Source: Pelagibacteraceae bacterium
GTDB taxonomy: Bacteria > Pseudomonadota > Alphaproteobacteria > Pelagibacterales > Pelagibacteraceae
Assembly: GCA_002684895.1 (NCBI GenBank)
Contig: NYVZ01000018.1
Span: forward strand, 40,704 to 77,150
DNA length: 36,447 nucleotides
Reading direction: 5' to 3'
The notes below the pieces were generated by a model. That model searched no databases. It was not told the origin of the DNA and saw nothing but the letters and a program-made list of their open reading frames with translations. Shown one piece after another: positions 1-8,892 of this stretch. Position 1 is the first letter of the stretch; every line of letters starts with the position of its first letter. The translations under genes and the position numbers were made by a program.

Positions 1-33
1 ATTACAATTGCATTTAATATTCTTAATTATTTA

Positions 34-630
34 ATGAGTAATAAAATTGCTACAAATTTTACAATTATTTTCTTTTTTTTATTTGTAATGATTATCACAA
101 GTGCGATTGGAATATGTGTTCATGAGGAAATTTTAAATAAAAAAAAAGTTTCCTTTCTAAGAGAATTTTTATCAGCAAGAAGTCTAAGATATTTTTTTAA
201 TTTTTTAGCACTTACTATAATTGCCTTATCACCTATACTCATTCATTTTGTGATGAGAAAAGTATTAACAATTCAAAATGAGAATGCTTCTGCAATTTTA
301 ATTTTTTGGATTTTTACAACAATTTTATCTTTAAAGTTAATCTTTATTTTACCGAAGCTCACCCTGGGTATGAATTTTAAATATAATGCAAAAGAATTGA
401 ATATGATTGGTTCAAAATTATTTTTACTGTTTACAATTGTAACAGTGATTTTTTTGGTACCTTCAATGATTTATTTAACGTTGCAATTATCATTTATGAC
501 AAGTTACAAAGGTATTTATCAAATGTTAAAACCTGTATTTGATGTCGGTTCTTTTTATATTTCTTACTTGAATTATCTAACCGTGTTTGCTGTAATTTCT
601 TACGCTTTCAAGGGTTATTTTTCAAAATAA
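34..630 (+). CDS. Unrecognised multi-pass membrane protein, 5' end uncertain
   Basis: I do not recognise a family. The 198-residue reading is very hydrophobic, with about five likely membrane segments near residues 8-28, 50-75, 85-110, 125-155 and 172-195, separated by short basic loops. The frame stays open from the ATG at 34 back to base 1, so the true start may lie outside the window and this ATG may be internal. The 3' end overlaps the end of the convergent transglycosylase gene by 9 bases. No catalytic motif or signal-peptide cleavage site is visible. That it is a real gene is supported by length, hydrophobic patterning and fit against its neighbour; function is unknown. Confidence 0.6.
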   Translation: MSNKIATNFTIIFFFLFVMIITSAIGICVHEEILNKKKVSFLREFLSARSLRYFFNFLALTIIALSPILIHFVMRKVLTIQNENASAILIFWIFTTILSLKLIFILPKLTLGMNFKYNAKELNMIGSKLFLLFTIVTVIFLVPSMIYLTLQLSFMTSYKGIYQMLKPVFDVGSFYISYLNYLTVFAVISYAFKGYFSK

Positions 631-2883
631 CATTTTTTCGATGTTATTAGTGACAGTCTTTTTGTTAATAACATATTTATAAACCTGAATATTTTCGATA
701 ACACGCTGAACATAATTTCTTGTTTCAGTAAATGGAATGAGTTCTATCCAATCAATAGGATCGATTTCTCCCTTTCTTGGATCTCCAAATCTCTTAACCC
801 ATCTTCTCACTCGGTGTGGTCCAGCATTGTAACCTGCAAATGCCATATAAATAGCACCATTAAATTCATCGTTAAGCCCCGAGATATAATATGAACCTAA
901 TTGTAAATTAAAAAACTCATCTTCGATCAATCTACTTCTGCTGTATCTAAGTCCTGCTTGTTTACTAACCAATCGACCTGTTGCAGGCATAATTTGCATT
1001 AAACCTTTAGCGCCAACCCAGCTATTTGCATCACGATCAAATTCACTCTCTTGACGGATTAAAGATAAAATAACTTCCTGGGGTAAAATAGTTCTTTTTG
1101 ATACAACTTTAGGTGTTTCAATAATAGGATAGTTTAATTCAAGTAAATTTTTATTTTGGTATGATGTTTGTTTTGCAATTTGAATTGCAAAATCTAATCT
1201 CCCAACTTGTTGCGATAGTTTACCCGCCAAAACCTGTTCTTTAATTGATCTTTCCTCTGATCCAAGATGTCTGAGTATATCTTTACTCTTTAACGACATA
1301 TCAAGTTCATCTAGTAAAATGACTGCACGTGCTAAATCTGTTTTTAAAAGTTTTTTATAATCTTCTTGTGAAAATGTGTAATTATTTTTAACTTTAAAAT
1401 CCTTTTTATTAATCTTAGCAGATGCTAACTGTCCGTAAAATGTTGTATTAAAAACTGAGGATTTTTTATACCAATCTTTAGCATTTTGATCTTTTCCCAA
1501 TTGTTCGTATGCTTTACCTACCCAATAAGCAGCACGAGATTTGCTAATTGGATAGTTTACGCCGTCATACATAGTTTTGAAATGTTGTACAGCTGCATCT
1601 GGTTTGTTTAAAAATCTTAATGCTAACCATCCAGCATGCCATTCGGCTTTAGCTAGATTTCCACTATCTAAAACACCATGATTTATTAATAATCCATAGG
1701 CTTCTTCAAATCTTTTCTTGTTAATTCTACTTCTGGCGATAATAAATTTTTCCTTAAACCAAAGATCAGGTTTTACCAATAACTTAGGGTCTTGTGGTAA
1801 ATTATTGATAATTTCTAATGTGCTATCATATCTGCCACGTTTACGTCTCCATTTTGCTCTATCAAACTGTAAACCGATATCATTTTTAAATTGAGCTGGA
1901 ACTTTAGCAATTGCGCTGTCTACTCCATAAGATCTTGTCATCAGGGCAAATCTAGCAAAATAAAGCTCTTTATACCCTGAAGGAAGGTATCTTATAGTTC
2001 TTCTCAATTCATAAAAATCTTGTTCCCAAGCTAGGTATTTTGCTCGCTCTATGTAGTCCTCTTTAGTTAATAAGTTTCTAAATTTTTTATTTAAGTATCT
2101 ATGTTCTATACTACTAAGATTAGCTGTTTTAAATCCATCTGCAATTAAATCGTGTGCCTTGTTCTTTTCTCCTCTTGTTAGGAAAGCTTCACCTAATTTA
2201 ATTTTACCATATCCACTTAAAGGATCTTGTTTATCAAAAAATTTTATTACTTCTTTCGGTTTAACTTCTTTAAAATTAATTTTGTGCTCTGCCAAATACC
2301 TTAATCTATTAATTCTTGGCCATTCAGGGTTTTGATTTATAAATTTTCTATAATCTTTAAAAGCCAGATTATTTGATGGTTCTTTTAGATACATCCAAAT
2401 AACCAATTCATTTAAAAGTTTTGATCTGGATTTTCTGACCTCTTTCATTGCTGAATTCCATCTTTTTCTTTTAATAAGGCCGAATGTTCTTTGAGCGATA
2501 AGAAAATCTTTAGAAGATAGTATGCTAGATTTCTTTTTAGATATACCAAGATTCAAAGGTTTTTTTAATGGTATAATCTCATTGGACACAACGTATTTTT
2601 CGTTTTTTGTCTCAATTTTAACTTTAGTTATTTCTTTCTTAACCTCTTTTTTCTGTTTGGTTTTTTGAATTGGTGCAACCCTTTTTATTTTTGCCGGCTC
2701 TTTGAGCGTTAAAACTTCAGGCTTTACCTTTCCGGAGGGTTTCTTAGTCTTTTTAGGAATATCTTTTTTATATTCAGATGGCTTTGGTTCTGGCTTGATT
2801 AATCTTGCATACGAGTGATTTGAGATTAAAAAAGTAATAATTATACAAACTAATAATTTCTTCAAAGTTTTCCCTTTAATCAT
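622..2883 (-). CDS. slt: Soluble lytic murein transglycosylase (Slt70-like)
   Basis: Exported enzyme that cleaves the MurNAc-GlcNAc bond of peptidoglycan, forming 1,6-anhydro ends. Of 753 residues, 1-26 form a Sec signal peptide ending SYA, followed by a Lys/Pro-rich low-complexity stretch to about residue 115. A long helical, TPR-like region typical of the Slt70 superhelix fills the middle. The C-terminal SLT domain spans about 595-725 and shows RQESEFD with the likely catalytic Glu near 612, GLMQIMPATG, and AGYNAGPHRVRRW. The gene is divergent from dapA across 39 bases and converges on the membrane-protein gene. The periplasmic location follows from the signal peptide; the basic linker may hold the enzyme near the wall, which is inference. 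Confidence 0.93.
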   Translation of the reverse strand: MIKGKTLKKLLVCIIITFLISNHSYARLIKPEPKPSEYKKDIPKKTKKPSGKVKPEVLTLKEPAKIKRVAPIQKTKQKKEVKKEITKVKIETKNEKYVVSNEIIPLKKPLNLGISKKKSSILSSKDFLIAQRTFGLIKRKRWNSAMKEVRKSRSKLLNELVIWMYLKEPSNNLAFKDYRKFINQNPEWPRINRLRYLAEHKINFKEVKPKEVIKFFDKQDPLSGYGKIKLGEAFLTRGEKNKAHDLIADGFKTANLSSIEHRYLNKKFRNLLTKEDYIERAKYLAWEQDFYELRRTIRYLPSGYKELYFARFALMTRSYGVDSAIAKVPAQFKNDIGLQFDRAKWRRKRGRYDSTLEIINNLPQDPKLLVKPDLWFKEKFIIARSRINKKRFEEAYGLLINHGVLDSGNLAKAEWHAGWLALRFLNKPDAAVQHFKTMYDGVNYPISKSRAAYWVGKAYEQLGKDQNAKDWYKKSSVFNTTFYGQLASAKINKKDFKVKNNYTFSQEDYKKLLKTDLARAVILLDELDMSLKSKDILRHLGSEERSIKEQVLAGKLSQQVGRLDFAIQIAKQTSYQNKNLLELNYPIIETPKVVSKRTILPQEVILSLIRQESEFDRDANSWVGAKGLMQIMPATGRLVSKQAGLRYSRSRLIEDEFFNLQLGSYYISGLNDEFNGAIYMAFAGYNAGPHRVRRWVKRFGDPRKGEIDPIDWIELIPFTETRNYVQRVIENIQVYKYVINKKTVTNNIEKMLF

Positions 2884-2922
2884 TTGTTAATTCTATATAT
2901 AAATATTTAAAATTTACTAACT
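2884..2922. promoter_or_regulatory. Compact divergent intergenic region, slt / dapA
   Basis: Only 39 bases separate the start codons of the divergent slt and dapA genes, so the promoters for both must lie here or inside the opposite gene. The stretch is nearly all A and T and contains a TATATATAAATA run usable as a -10 element in either direction. I see no convincing -35 box and no operator. The call rests on position rather than motif quality. Confidence 0.35.
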
Positions 2923-3795
2923 ATGTTTAAAGGATCTATAACAGCTTTAGTGAGCCCATTTAAAGGCAATAATTTAGACTTAGAAGCTTTTGAAAAGTTC
3001 ATTAATTTTCAGATTAAGAATGGAACTAATGGCATTGTGCCCTGTGGAACAACAGGTGAGTCGCCGACAATAAGCCATGAGGAGCATAAATTATTAATTG
3101 AGACTGCGGTTAAGGTTTCCAATGGTAAGATTCCAGTAATAGCAGGCACAGGTTCAAATTCTACTGAAGAAGCTGTTGATATGACCAAATTTGCAGAGAA
3201 GGCTAAAGTAGATGCAGCTTTGGTTGTTACCCCTTATTATAACAAACCTACACAAGAAGGTTTATACCAACACTACAAAAAAATTAATGACAATTGCGGT
3301 ATCCCAATAATTATTTACAATATACCGGGTAGATCTGTTGTTGATATGAAAGTAGATACCATGGCTCGTTTATACGAGCTAAAAAATATAATTGGAGTAA
3401 AAGATGCAACAGGAGACTTAAATAGAGTCACACAACAAAAAAGCAAAATGGGGAATGAGTTTTTAATGCTTTCTGGTAACGATGAAAACACTCTTGAATT
3501 TAATAAGCTTGGTGGCTCAGGTTGTATTTCAGTGTCTGCAAATGTTGCTCCAAAAATTTGCTCTGATTTTCATTCTCTCTGTAATTCTAAAAAGTATGAT
3601 GAAGCAAAGGGCATTTTTGATAAATTACTACCTTTGCATGACGTGATGTTTGTAGAAAGCAATCCCGTTCCAGCCAAATATAGTTTAAACTTGATGGGCA
3701 TGATGTCAGAGGAGGTAAGATTACCTCTAGTAACTGCTGAGGAATTTTCGAAAGAAAAAATTAGAGCAGTTTTAAAAAGTTTATCATTAATATAA
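2923..3795 (+). CDS. dapA: 4-hydroxy-tetrahydrodipicolinate synthase
   Basis: Condenses pyruvate with aspartate semialdehyde, the first committed step toward diaminopimelate and lysine. The 290-residue length is standard for this TIM-barrel family. Visible active-site features are CGTTGES (Thr43/Thr44), VVTPYYNKPTQEG, the tyrosine of IIYNIPGRS (about 132) and the Schiff-base lysine in GVKDATGD (about 160). It heads the long plus-strand string, and its TAA overlaps the smpB start by one base (TAATG), so the two are probably translationally coupled. Diaminopimelate ties it to the murein enzyme encoded on the other side of the divergent promoter region. Confidence 0.97.
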   Translation: MFKGSITALVSPFKGNNLDLEAFEKFINFQIKNGTNGIVPCGTTGESPTISHEEHKLLIETAVKVSNGKIPVIAGTGSNSTEEAVDMTKFAEKAKVDAALVVTPYYNKPTQEGLYQHYKKINDNCGIPIIIYNIPGRSVVDMKVDTMARLYELKNIIGVKDATGDLNRVTQQKSKMGNEFLMLSGNDENTLEFNKLGGSGCISVSANVAPKICSDFHSLCNSKKYDEAKGIFDKLLPLHDVMFVESNPVPAKYSLNLMGMMSEEVRLPLVTAEEFSKEKIRAVLKSLSLI

Positions 3796-4265
3796 TGAAA
3801 AAAAAAAATCTAACGAGCAATATTGTTGCTCAAAATCGCAAGGCAAGTTTTAATTTTTTTTTTGAAGATACGCTTGAAGCAGGTATTGAGCTTTTAGGTT
3901 CAGAGGTGAAGTCACTGAGAGCGGGAAAGGGTAGTATAGCAGACTCTTATGCTTTGGATAGTGAGGGAGAAATTTATCTTCACAATACTTATATCCCTGA
4001 ATACAAACAAAGCAGTTATAACAATCATGATCCTAGAAGATTAAGAAAGCTTTTATTAAACAAAAAAGAAATTAATAAGCTTATTGGCAAGATAAATAGA
4101 GATGGTTTTACGGTAGTTCCAACAAAAGTTTATTTTAACTCCAAAGGATTAGCAAAAGTAAATATTGCAGTTGGAAAAGGTAAAAAACTCCACGATAAAA
4201 GGCAAACAAAAAAACAAAGAGATTGGAATAGAGAAAAATCCAGGGTTTTTAGGAGATCAAGTTAA
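3795..4265 (+). CDS. smpB: SsrA-binding protein SmpB
   Basis: Binds tmRNA and brings it to stalled ribosomes for trans-translation. The 156 residues match the family: a beta-barrel core with ELLGSEVKSLRAG (about 33-45), then a basic C-terminal tail containing GKGKKLHDKR that becomes helical in the decoding centre. The start codon is followed by a run of 11 adenines that here stays in frame, giving MKKKN; this is a useful comparison for lepB, where an identical run breaks the frame. The gene overlaps dapA and folK by one base each. The dapA-smpB adjacency is common in Alphaproteobacteria. No tmRNA gene is seen in the window. Confidence 0.96.
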   Translation: MKKKNLTSNIVAQNRKASFNFFFEDTLEAGIELLGSEVKSLRAGKGSIADSYALDSEGEIYLHNTYIPEYKQSSYNNHDPRRLRKLLLNKKEINKLIGKINRDGFTVVPTKVYFNSKGLAKVNIAVGKGKKLHDKRQTKKQRDWNREKSRVFRRSS

Positions 4266-4759
4266 TGAAGATTATTGCGCTTGGTTCTAATTTACCGTAC
4301 AAAAAAAAATCTCCAATTGAAATCATTGAATCAACTTATCAAACTTTAAAAAACTATAATATCAAAATTTTTAAAAAATCTCATATTTATCAGTCAGAAG
4401 CTTATCCAAATAAATCAGATCCTCTTTTTTATAACTCAGCATTATCTATTGAGACAAAGTTAAAACCTTATGAATTATTAGAAAATATTTTAAAAATTGA
4501 AATATTATTTGGAAGAAAAAGAAAAGAAAAAAATAGCCCAAGAACCTTGGACATAGATATTATTAGTTTTGATAACTTGATATTAAATGAAAAAAATTTA
4601 AAAATTCCTCATCCTGCTTTACATTTGCGGCCTTTTGTCTTTTTACCCATTGGGGATCTCGATGCAAATTGGACACATCCAGTTTTTTCAAAGACTATCA
4701 CTCAAATTATTGATAAATTTGATCCTAATGAACTAAATAAAGTTAAAAAAATTTTATAA
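4265..4759 (+). CDS. folK: HPPK, folate pyrophosphokinase
   Basis: Transfers pyrophosphate from ATP to 6-hydroxymethyl-7,8-dihydropterin in folate synthesis. The 164-residue protein is a single HPPK domain: ALGSNLPYK at the N-terminus, GRKRKEKNSPRTLDIDII around 83-100 holding the metal-binding Asp pair, and PHPALHLRPFVFLPIGDL near 115-132. No fused FolB or FolP domain is present, and neither partner gene lies nearby. It overlaps smpB by one base and precedes the RSH gene by 17 bases, so it appears to be carried in a mixed operon. Confidence 0.93.
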   Translation: MKIIALGSNLPYKKKSPIEIIESTYQTLKNYNIKIFKKSHIYQSEAYPNKSDPLFYNSALSIETKLKPYELLENILKIEILFGRKRKEKNSPRTLDIDIISFDNLILNEKNLKIPHPALHLRPFVFLPIGDLDANWTHPVFSKTITQIIDKFDPNELNKVKKIL

Positions 4760-4776
4760 ATTGGTATAATCAAAAC

Positions 4777-6477
4777 ATGTCAGATGATTTGCAATTAATT
4801 GAAAAAATTAAATCTTACAATTCTTATGTAGATGAAAAAATAATTAAAAATGCTTATAAGTATGCCTCCGAGGCACACAAATCTCAAAAAAGACATTCTG
4901 GAGATCCTTATATCAGTCATCCTTTGGCGGTGGCAAATATTTTAGCAGAATTAAAACTAGACGGACCAACAATTACAACTGCATTGCTCCATGACACTAT
5001 TGAGGATACTCAGGCCACATTTAATGAAGTTAAAAAAATATTTGGTAATGAAATAGCAGAACTGGTTGATGGCGTAACAAAAATATCTAAATTAGAATCA
5101 GAAAAAAAAAATTTAACTGCCGGTGACAATTTTAGAAAACTTATTTTAGCAACATCTAAAGATATCAGAGTTTTGTTAGTTAAATTAGCAGACAGATTGC
5201 ATAACATGAGAACTATCAGCTCAATAGGTACTCAAGAAAAAAAAGAGAGAATAGCGCGTGAGACGATGGAAATATATGCTCCATTAGCAGAAAGAATGGG
5301 CATGCACAAAGTTCGCGATGAACTCGAAGATAAATCTTTTGCTGTACTGAATGATGGGGCACGCTCGTTAATTACCAACAGAGTTCAAGAAATAGCACCA
5401 AGTAGATTAAAAATTTTCAATGAAGTAATACACGAAATTAAAAGCATACTAATTGACAACGGAATTGATGCCAAGGTTATTGGTAGAGAAAAAACTCCTT
5501 TTTCAATTTGGAGAAAGGTAAATGAAAAAAGAGTTTCTTTAGAGCAGATTACAGATTTAATTGGTTTTAGGATTATTGCAAAGAATATTATGGATTGTTA
5601 TAAATCCTTGGGAGTATTCCATGGAAAATGGAGTGCTGTTCCAGGTAGATTTAAGGACTACATTTCAACTCCTAAATCAAATAAGTATCAATCTATTCAT
5701 ACAACTATTATTGGACCAAAAAAACAAAGAGTAGAAATTCAAATTCGTACATCTGAAATGAATGATTATGCAGAAAGAGGTGTGGCTGCGCATTGGCTAT
5801 ATAAAAAGAGCGATAATATCGACAAAAAAAACAGCTATGAGTATTCCTGGCTTAGTGATTTGGTTGAGCTATTAGAATCTGGTGAAAATCCAGAACATTA
5901 TTATGAATATACAAAGTTACAATTATATTCTGATCAAGTATTTTGCTTTACTCCTAATGGTGCAGTAATTAGATTGCCAAAGAAAGCTACTCCCGTAGAT
6001 TTTGCTTACGCAGTACACACAGATTTGGGCGACACATGCACAGGCTGTAAAATTAATGGCAAACATTCGCCCCTTCAAACCGAATTAATAAATGGAGACC
6101 ACGTAGAAATATTAAGTTCAACGAAAAAGTCCCCTTCATATCACTGGTTATCATATGCCAAAACAGGCAAAGCTAGAAGTGCGATACGAAGATACTGGCA
6201 TGACAAACTACCTGTTCAAAATGAGAGCAGGATTCATAAGTCGAGTATTTGGGTATTGTTAAGTCATAAAGCTGGTACACTTGGTGAAATTTGTACATTA
6301 ATTGGCAAGCATAAATGCAATATTTTTAATGTTGAATTAGTTGATAAAAAAGAAGATTTCTTAAGCTTTATTTTTGATGTTGAAATTAAAAACTTAAAGG
6401 ATTTTACAAATTTAATTTCTGAATTAAAAGTACGATCTATCAATTTTAAAATTATAAGGCATAGAAAATCAAACTAA
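4777..6477 (+). CDS. Bifunctional (p)ppGpp synthetase/hydrolase (RSH), short form
   Basis: RelA/SpoT homologue that makes and degrades (p)ppGpp. The HD hydrolase domain is intact (HSGDPYISHPLAVA, then LLHDTIEDT with His72-Asp73). The synthetase domain has GRFKDYISTPKSNKYQSIH around 290-308; RFKD is the RXKD form typical of bifunctional Rel/SpoT enzymes, not the EXDD form of dedicated RelA. A TGS domain spans about 388-448 and an ACT domain about 490-560. Total length is only 566 residues against roughly 700-750 usual, because only about 40 residues separate TGS and ACT where a helical and a conserved-cysteine region normally lie. It overlaps pyrE by one base. Confidence 0.94.
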   Translation: MSDDLQLIEKIKSYNSYVDEKIIKNAYKYASEAHKSQKRHSGDPYISHPLAVANILAELKLDGPTITTALLHDTIEDTQATFNEVKKIFGNEIAELVDGVTKISKLESEKKNLTAGDNFRKLILATSKDIRVLLVKLADRLHNMRTISSIGTQEKKERIARETMEIYAPLAERMGMHKVRDELEDKSFAVLNDGARSLITNRVQEIAPSRLKIFNEVIHEIKSILIDNGIDAKVIGREKTPFSIWRKVNEKRVSLEQITDLIGFRIIAKNIMDCYKSLGVFHGKWSAVPGRFKDYISTPKSNKYQSIHTTIIGPKKQRVEIQIRTSEMNDYAERGVAAHWLYKKSDNIDKKNSYEYSWLSDLVELLESGENPEHYYEYTKLQLYSDQVFCFTPNGAVIRLPKKATPVDFAYAVHTDLGDTCTGCKINGKHSPLQTELINGDHVEILSSTKKSPSYHWLSYAKTGKARSAIRRYWHDKLPVQNESRIHKSSIWVLLSHKAGTLGEICTLIGKHKCNIFNVELVDKKEDFLSFIFDVEIKNLKDFTNLISELKVRSINFKIIRHRKSN

Positions 6478-7052
6478 TGTTAACACAAGAAGAGACCATA
6501 AAAATCCTAAAAAAAACAAACTCTTTATTAGAGGGTCATTTTATTCTTTCATCTGGCTTAAGGAGTGAAAAATATTTACAGTGCGCTCAGTTAATGATGT
6601 ATCCAGACTCAGCAGAAAAAGTATGTAAATCTTTAGCTGAAAAAATTGATAATGAAAAATTAGATTTTGACCTTGTTGCCTCCCCAGCACTCGGAGGACT
6701 ATTAGTTGGTTATCAAGTTTCAAAATTTTTAAATGTTCCAAATATATTTGTAGAGCGTGTAAATAATGAGTTTACTTTAAGAAGGGGTTTTGATTGTAAA
6801 AATAAAAAAATATTGATTATTGAAGACGTTATAACAACCGGTAAATCAAGCCTAGAATGTTCTAAATGTTTGCAGGATTTAGGAGCAAAAATTGCTGGAT
6901 ATGCCTGTATAGTAGACCGATCCAATGGCAGCTCTAAAATTAATAAAATTATTTCTCAAATCGATTTTAATTTTCCTGTTTTTTCCGAGAATGATTTACC
7001 AGAGCACTTAAAAAATATTAAACCTATTAAACCTGGTAGTAGAAAAAACTAA
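6477..7052 (+). CDS. pyrE: Orotate phosphoribosyltransferase
   Basis: Joins orotate to PRPP, giving OMP in pyrimidine synthesis. The 191 residues show SGLRSEKYLQC near the N-terminus, ASPALGGLLVGYQVS, and the PRPP-binding signature ILIIEDVITTGKSS around 111-124. The start ATG overlaps the RSH stop codon by one base and pdxJ follows after four bases, so it sits inside the same transcriptional string. Placement between an RSH gene and pdxJ is a familiar alphaproteobacterial order. No other pyrimidine gene is in the window. Confidence 0.95.
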   Translation: MLTQEETIKILKKTNSLLEGHFILSSGLRSEKYLQCAQLMMYPDSAEKVCKSLAEKIDNEKLDFDLVASPALGGLLVGYQVSKFLNVPNIFVERVNNEFTLRRGFDCKNKKILIIEDVITTGKSSLECSKCLQDLGAKIAGYACIVDRSNGSSKINKIISQIDFNFPVFSENDLPEHLKNIKPIKPGSRKN

Positions 7053-7056
7053 ATTC

Positions 7057-7776
7057 ATGAAAAGCAAACTTGGAGTAAATATTGATCATGTAGCAACATT
7101 AAGGAATGCAAGAGGTGAAAATCATCCAGTTTTGTTAAAAGCTGCTAAAGAAGTTATCAAATATGGCGCTGATTCAATTACGATTCATGTAAGAGAGGAT
7201 CAAAGGCATGTTAAAAAAAAAGATGCAATCAAACTTATGCAAAATATTAAAAAACCCATAAATTTGGAAATGGCCCCTACAATAGATATGACAAATTTTG
7301 CAATTAAATTATCACCTAAGTATGTATGTATTGTACCTGAAAAAAGACAAGAAATCACTACGGAAGGTGGTTTAAAGCTTTCTCAAAAAAATTTAAAAAA
7401 AATAATAAAAAAATTACAAAAATACAAAATAGAAGTTTCATTATTTATAAATCCAAATATTAAGGATATTCAAAATTCTCACAAATTAGGTGCCAATGCT
7501 ATTGAGATACATACTGGATCATTTGCAAATGCATTAAAAAAGAAAAATAAAAAAAAAATTATCATTGAGTTTAACAAGATTAGGAAATGTAGACTTGAAT
7601 GTGATAAAACAAAAATGAAATTTAATCTAGGTCACGGACTGGATTTTCAATCAACAAAATATCTCAAAAAAATTAAGAATATAAACGAATATAACATCGG
7701 CCATTTTATAATTGGAGAAAGTTTATTTGATGGTTTTTCTAAAGTTATTAAAAAATTTAAGAGAATAATAAACTAG
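7057..7776 (+). CDS. pdxJ: Pyridoxine 5'-phosphate synthase
   Basis: Closes the pyridoxine ring from 1-deoxyxylulose 5-phosphate and 3-amino-2-oxopropyl phosphate, the last step of DXP-dependent vitamin B6 synthesis. The 239-residue TIM barrel begins with the family hallmark LGVNIDHVATLRNARG, followed by ITIHVREDQRHV, INLEMAPT, a glutamate-containing IEIHTGSFAN and NLGHGLDF. Lysine content is high, in keeping with the A-rich DNA. PLP is the cofactor of GlyA encoded downstream, although nothing shows shared control. It sits four bases after pyrE and one base before acpS. Confidence 0.96.
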   Translation: MKSKLGVNIDHVATLRNARGENHPVLLKAAKEVIKYGADSITIHVREDQRHVKKKDAIKLMQNIKKPINLEMAPTIDMTNFAIKLSPKYVCIVPEKRQEITTEGGLKLSQKNLKKIIKKLQKYKIEVSLFINPNIKDIQNSHKLGANAIEIHTGSFANALKKKNKKKIIIEFNKIRKCRLECDKTKMKFNLGHGLDFQSTKYLKKIKNINEYNIGHFIIGESLFDGFSKVIKKFKRIIN

Positions 7777-7777
7777 T

Positions 7778-8158
7778 ATGCCAGTTGTTGGTTTAGGCAT
7801 CGATATCGTAAATATAAAAAGAATTGAGAAGATGTTATCAAATAACAAAAGTAAATTTTTATTGAAAATTCTTCACAAAAAGGAAAAAAATAAAGTAAAA
7901 ATAACAGCAAATTCTGTTGCTAAAAAATTCGCAGCTAAGGAGGCATTTGCTAAAGCACTAGGTACCGGCATTGGAAAAACTGTAAACTTTAATGAAATTT
8001 ATATTGATCATAGTAAAAATGGTGCACCTAAAATTAAATTAGATAAAAATGTTGAAAAACGTATTTTGGTTAAATTGCGGTTAAAAAAAATCAAATTTTT
8101 TTTATCAATCAGTGATGATTATCCTTTCGCAACGGCTACGGTTATTATATCGAATTAA
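7778..8158 (+). CDS. acpS: Holo-[acyl-carrier-protein] synthase
   Basis: Moves 4'-phosphopantetheine from CoA to apo-ACP. The 126-residue length is normal for bacterial AcpS. Family motifs are GLGIDIVNIKRIEKM at the N-terminus (metal-binding Asp) and KKFAAKEAFAKALGTG near 45-62 (metal-binding Glu), with a C-terminal FFLSISDDYPFATATVI strand. It begins one base after pdxJ, a pairing long noted in Proteobacteria, and precedes lepB. Its stop lies seven bases before the natural-looking ATG of lepB at 8166. Confidence 0.94.
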   Translation: MPVVGLGIDIVNIKRIEKMLSNNKSKFLLKILHKKEKNKVKITANSVAKKFAAKEAFAKALGTGIGKTVNFNEIYIDHSKNGAPKIKLDKNVEKRILVKLRLKKIKFFLSISDDYPFATATVIISN

Positions 8159-8211
8159 TTTATTAATGAAAAAAAAAAATATTAGAAAATTTAAAAACTT
8201 TATTTATAGCG

Positions 8212-8892
8212 TTGATTTTAGCTGTAATTATAAGATCATTGCTTTTGCAACCTTTTTATATTCCATCCTCATCTATGGAAAATACCTTGTTAATAGGAGA
8301 TAGATTATTTGTGACAAAATATTCCTATGGCTATAGTCGTCATTCTTTTCCTTTTAGTCCAAAAATAATGAATGATAGATTATTTTATAAAGAGCCAAAA
8401 AGAGGTGATGTTATTGTATTTAAAACACCTGCAGATAATCGAACAGATTATATTAAAAGAATGATAGGAAAAGCTGGAGATGAAGTTCAATTTATAAAGG
8501 GCGATCTTTACGTAAATAAAAAAAAAATAATTAAAGAATTTATAAGGAAAGACAATGTTTTTTGTGGCAGGGAAAGTATTAAAGTAAACATATATAGAGA
8601 AAAGATTAATAAAGAGAGTCAATACGAAATTGCATATTTTGAAAAGAACTCATCAAGTGATACTGACCCATATGTTGTTCCAAAAAATCATTTTTTCTTT
8701 TTAGGTGATAATCGAGACTGTTCAAAAGATAGTAGATTTTTAATGAGTGTTGGATATGTGAAAAAAGAAAACCTAGTAGGTAAAGCAAGGTTTTTATTTT
8801 TTTCAAATAATAGCAATATAGGTAATTTTTTTACATTATGGAAATGGCATAGATCTATACGATTTAATCGAATTTTAAAAAAAATTATTTGA
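8212..8892 (+). CDS. lepB: Signal peptidase I (5' end disrupted by an A11 tract)
   Basis: Membrane serine protease that removes signal peptides from exported proteins. All catalytic boxes are present: PFYIPSSSMENTL with the nucleophile Ser, GDRLFVTKYSYG, RGDVIVFKTP, DYIKRMIGKAGDEV with the general-base Lys, and GDNRDCSKDSRF. The only in-frame start is TTG at 8212, which cuts the N-terminal membrane anchor short. A better start, ATG at 8166, is followed by 11 adenines (8169-8179); with 10 adenines it would read MKKKILENLKTLFIALIL straight into this frame. So the gene is either mis-sequenced by one base, frameshifted, read through by slippage, or started at TTG. It sits in the conserved acpS-lepB-rnc-era order. 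Confidence 0.9.
   Translation: MILAVIIRSLLLQPFYIPSSSMENTLLIGDRLFVTKYSYGYSRHSFPFSPKIMNDRLFYKEPKRGDVIVFKTPADNRTDYIKRMIGKAGDEVQFIKGDLYVNKKKIIKEFIRKDNVFCGRESIKVNIYREKINKESQYEIAYFEKNSSSDTDPYVVPKNHFFFLGDNRDCSKDSRFLMSVGYVKKENLVGKARFLFFSNNSNIGNFFTLWKWHRSIRFNRILKKII

Noticed and set aside
8112..8303. 63-residue plus-strand ORF over the acpS/lepB junction
   Set aside because: From ATG 8166 it is the out-of-frame reading of the lepB 5' end caused by the A11 tract; the residues have no family pattern, while the +1 frame is clearly signal peptidase I.
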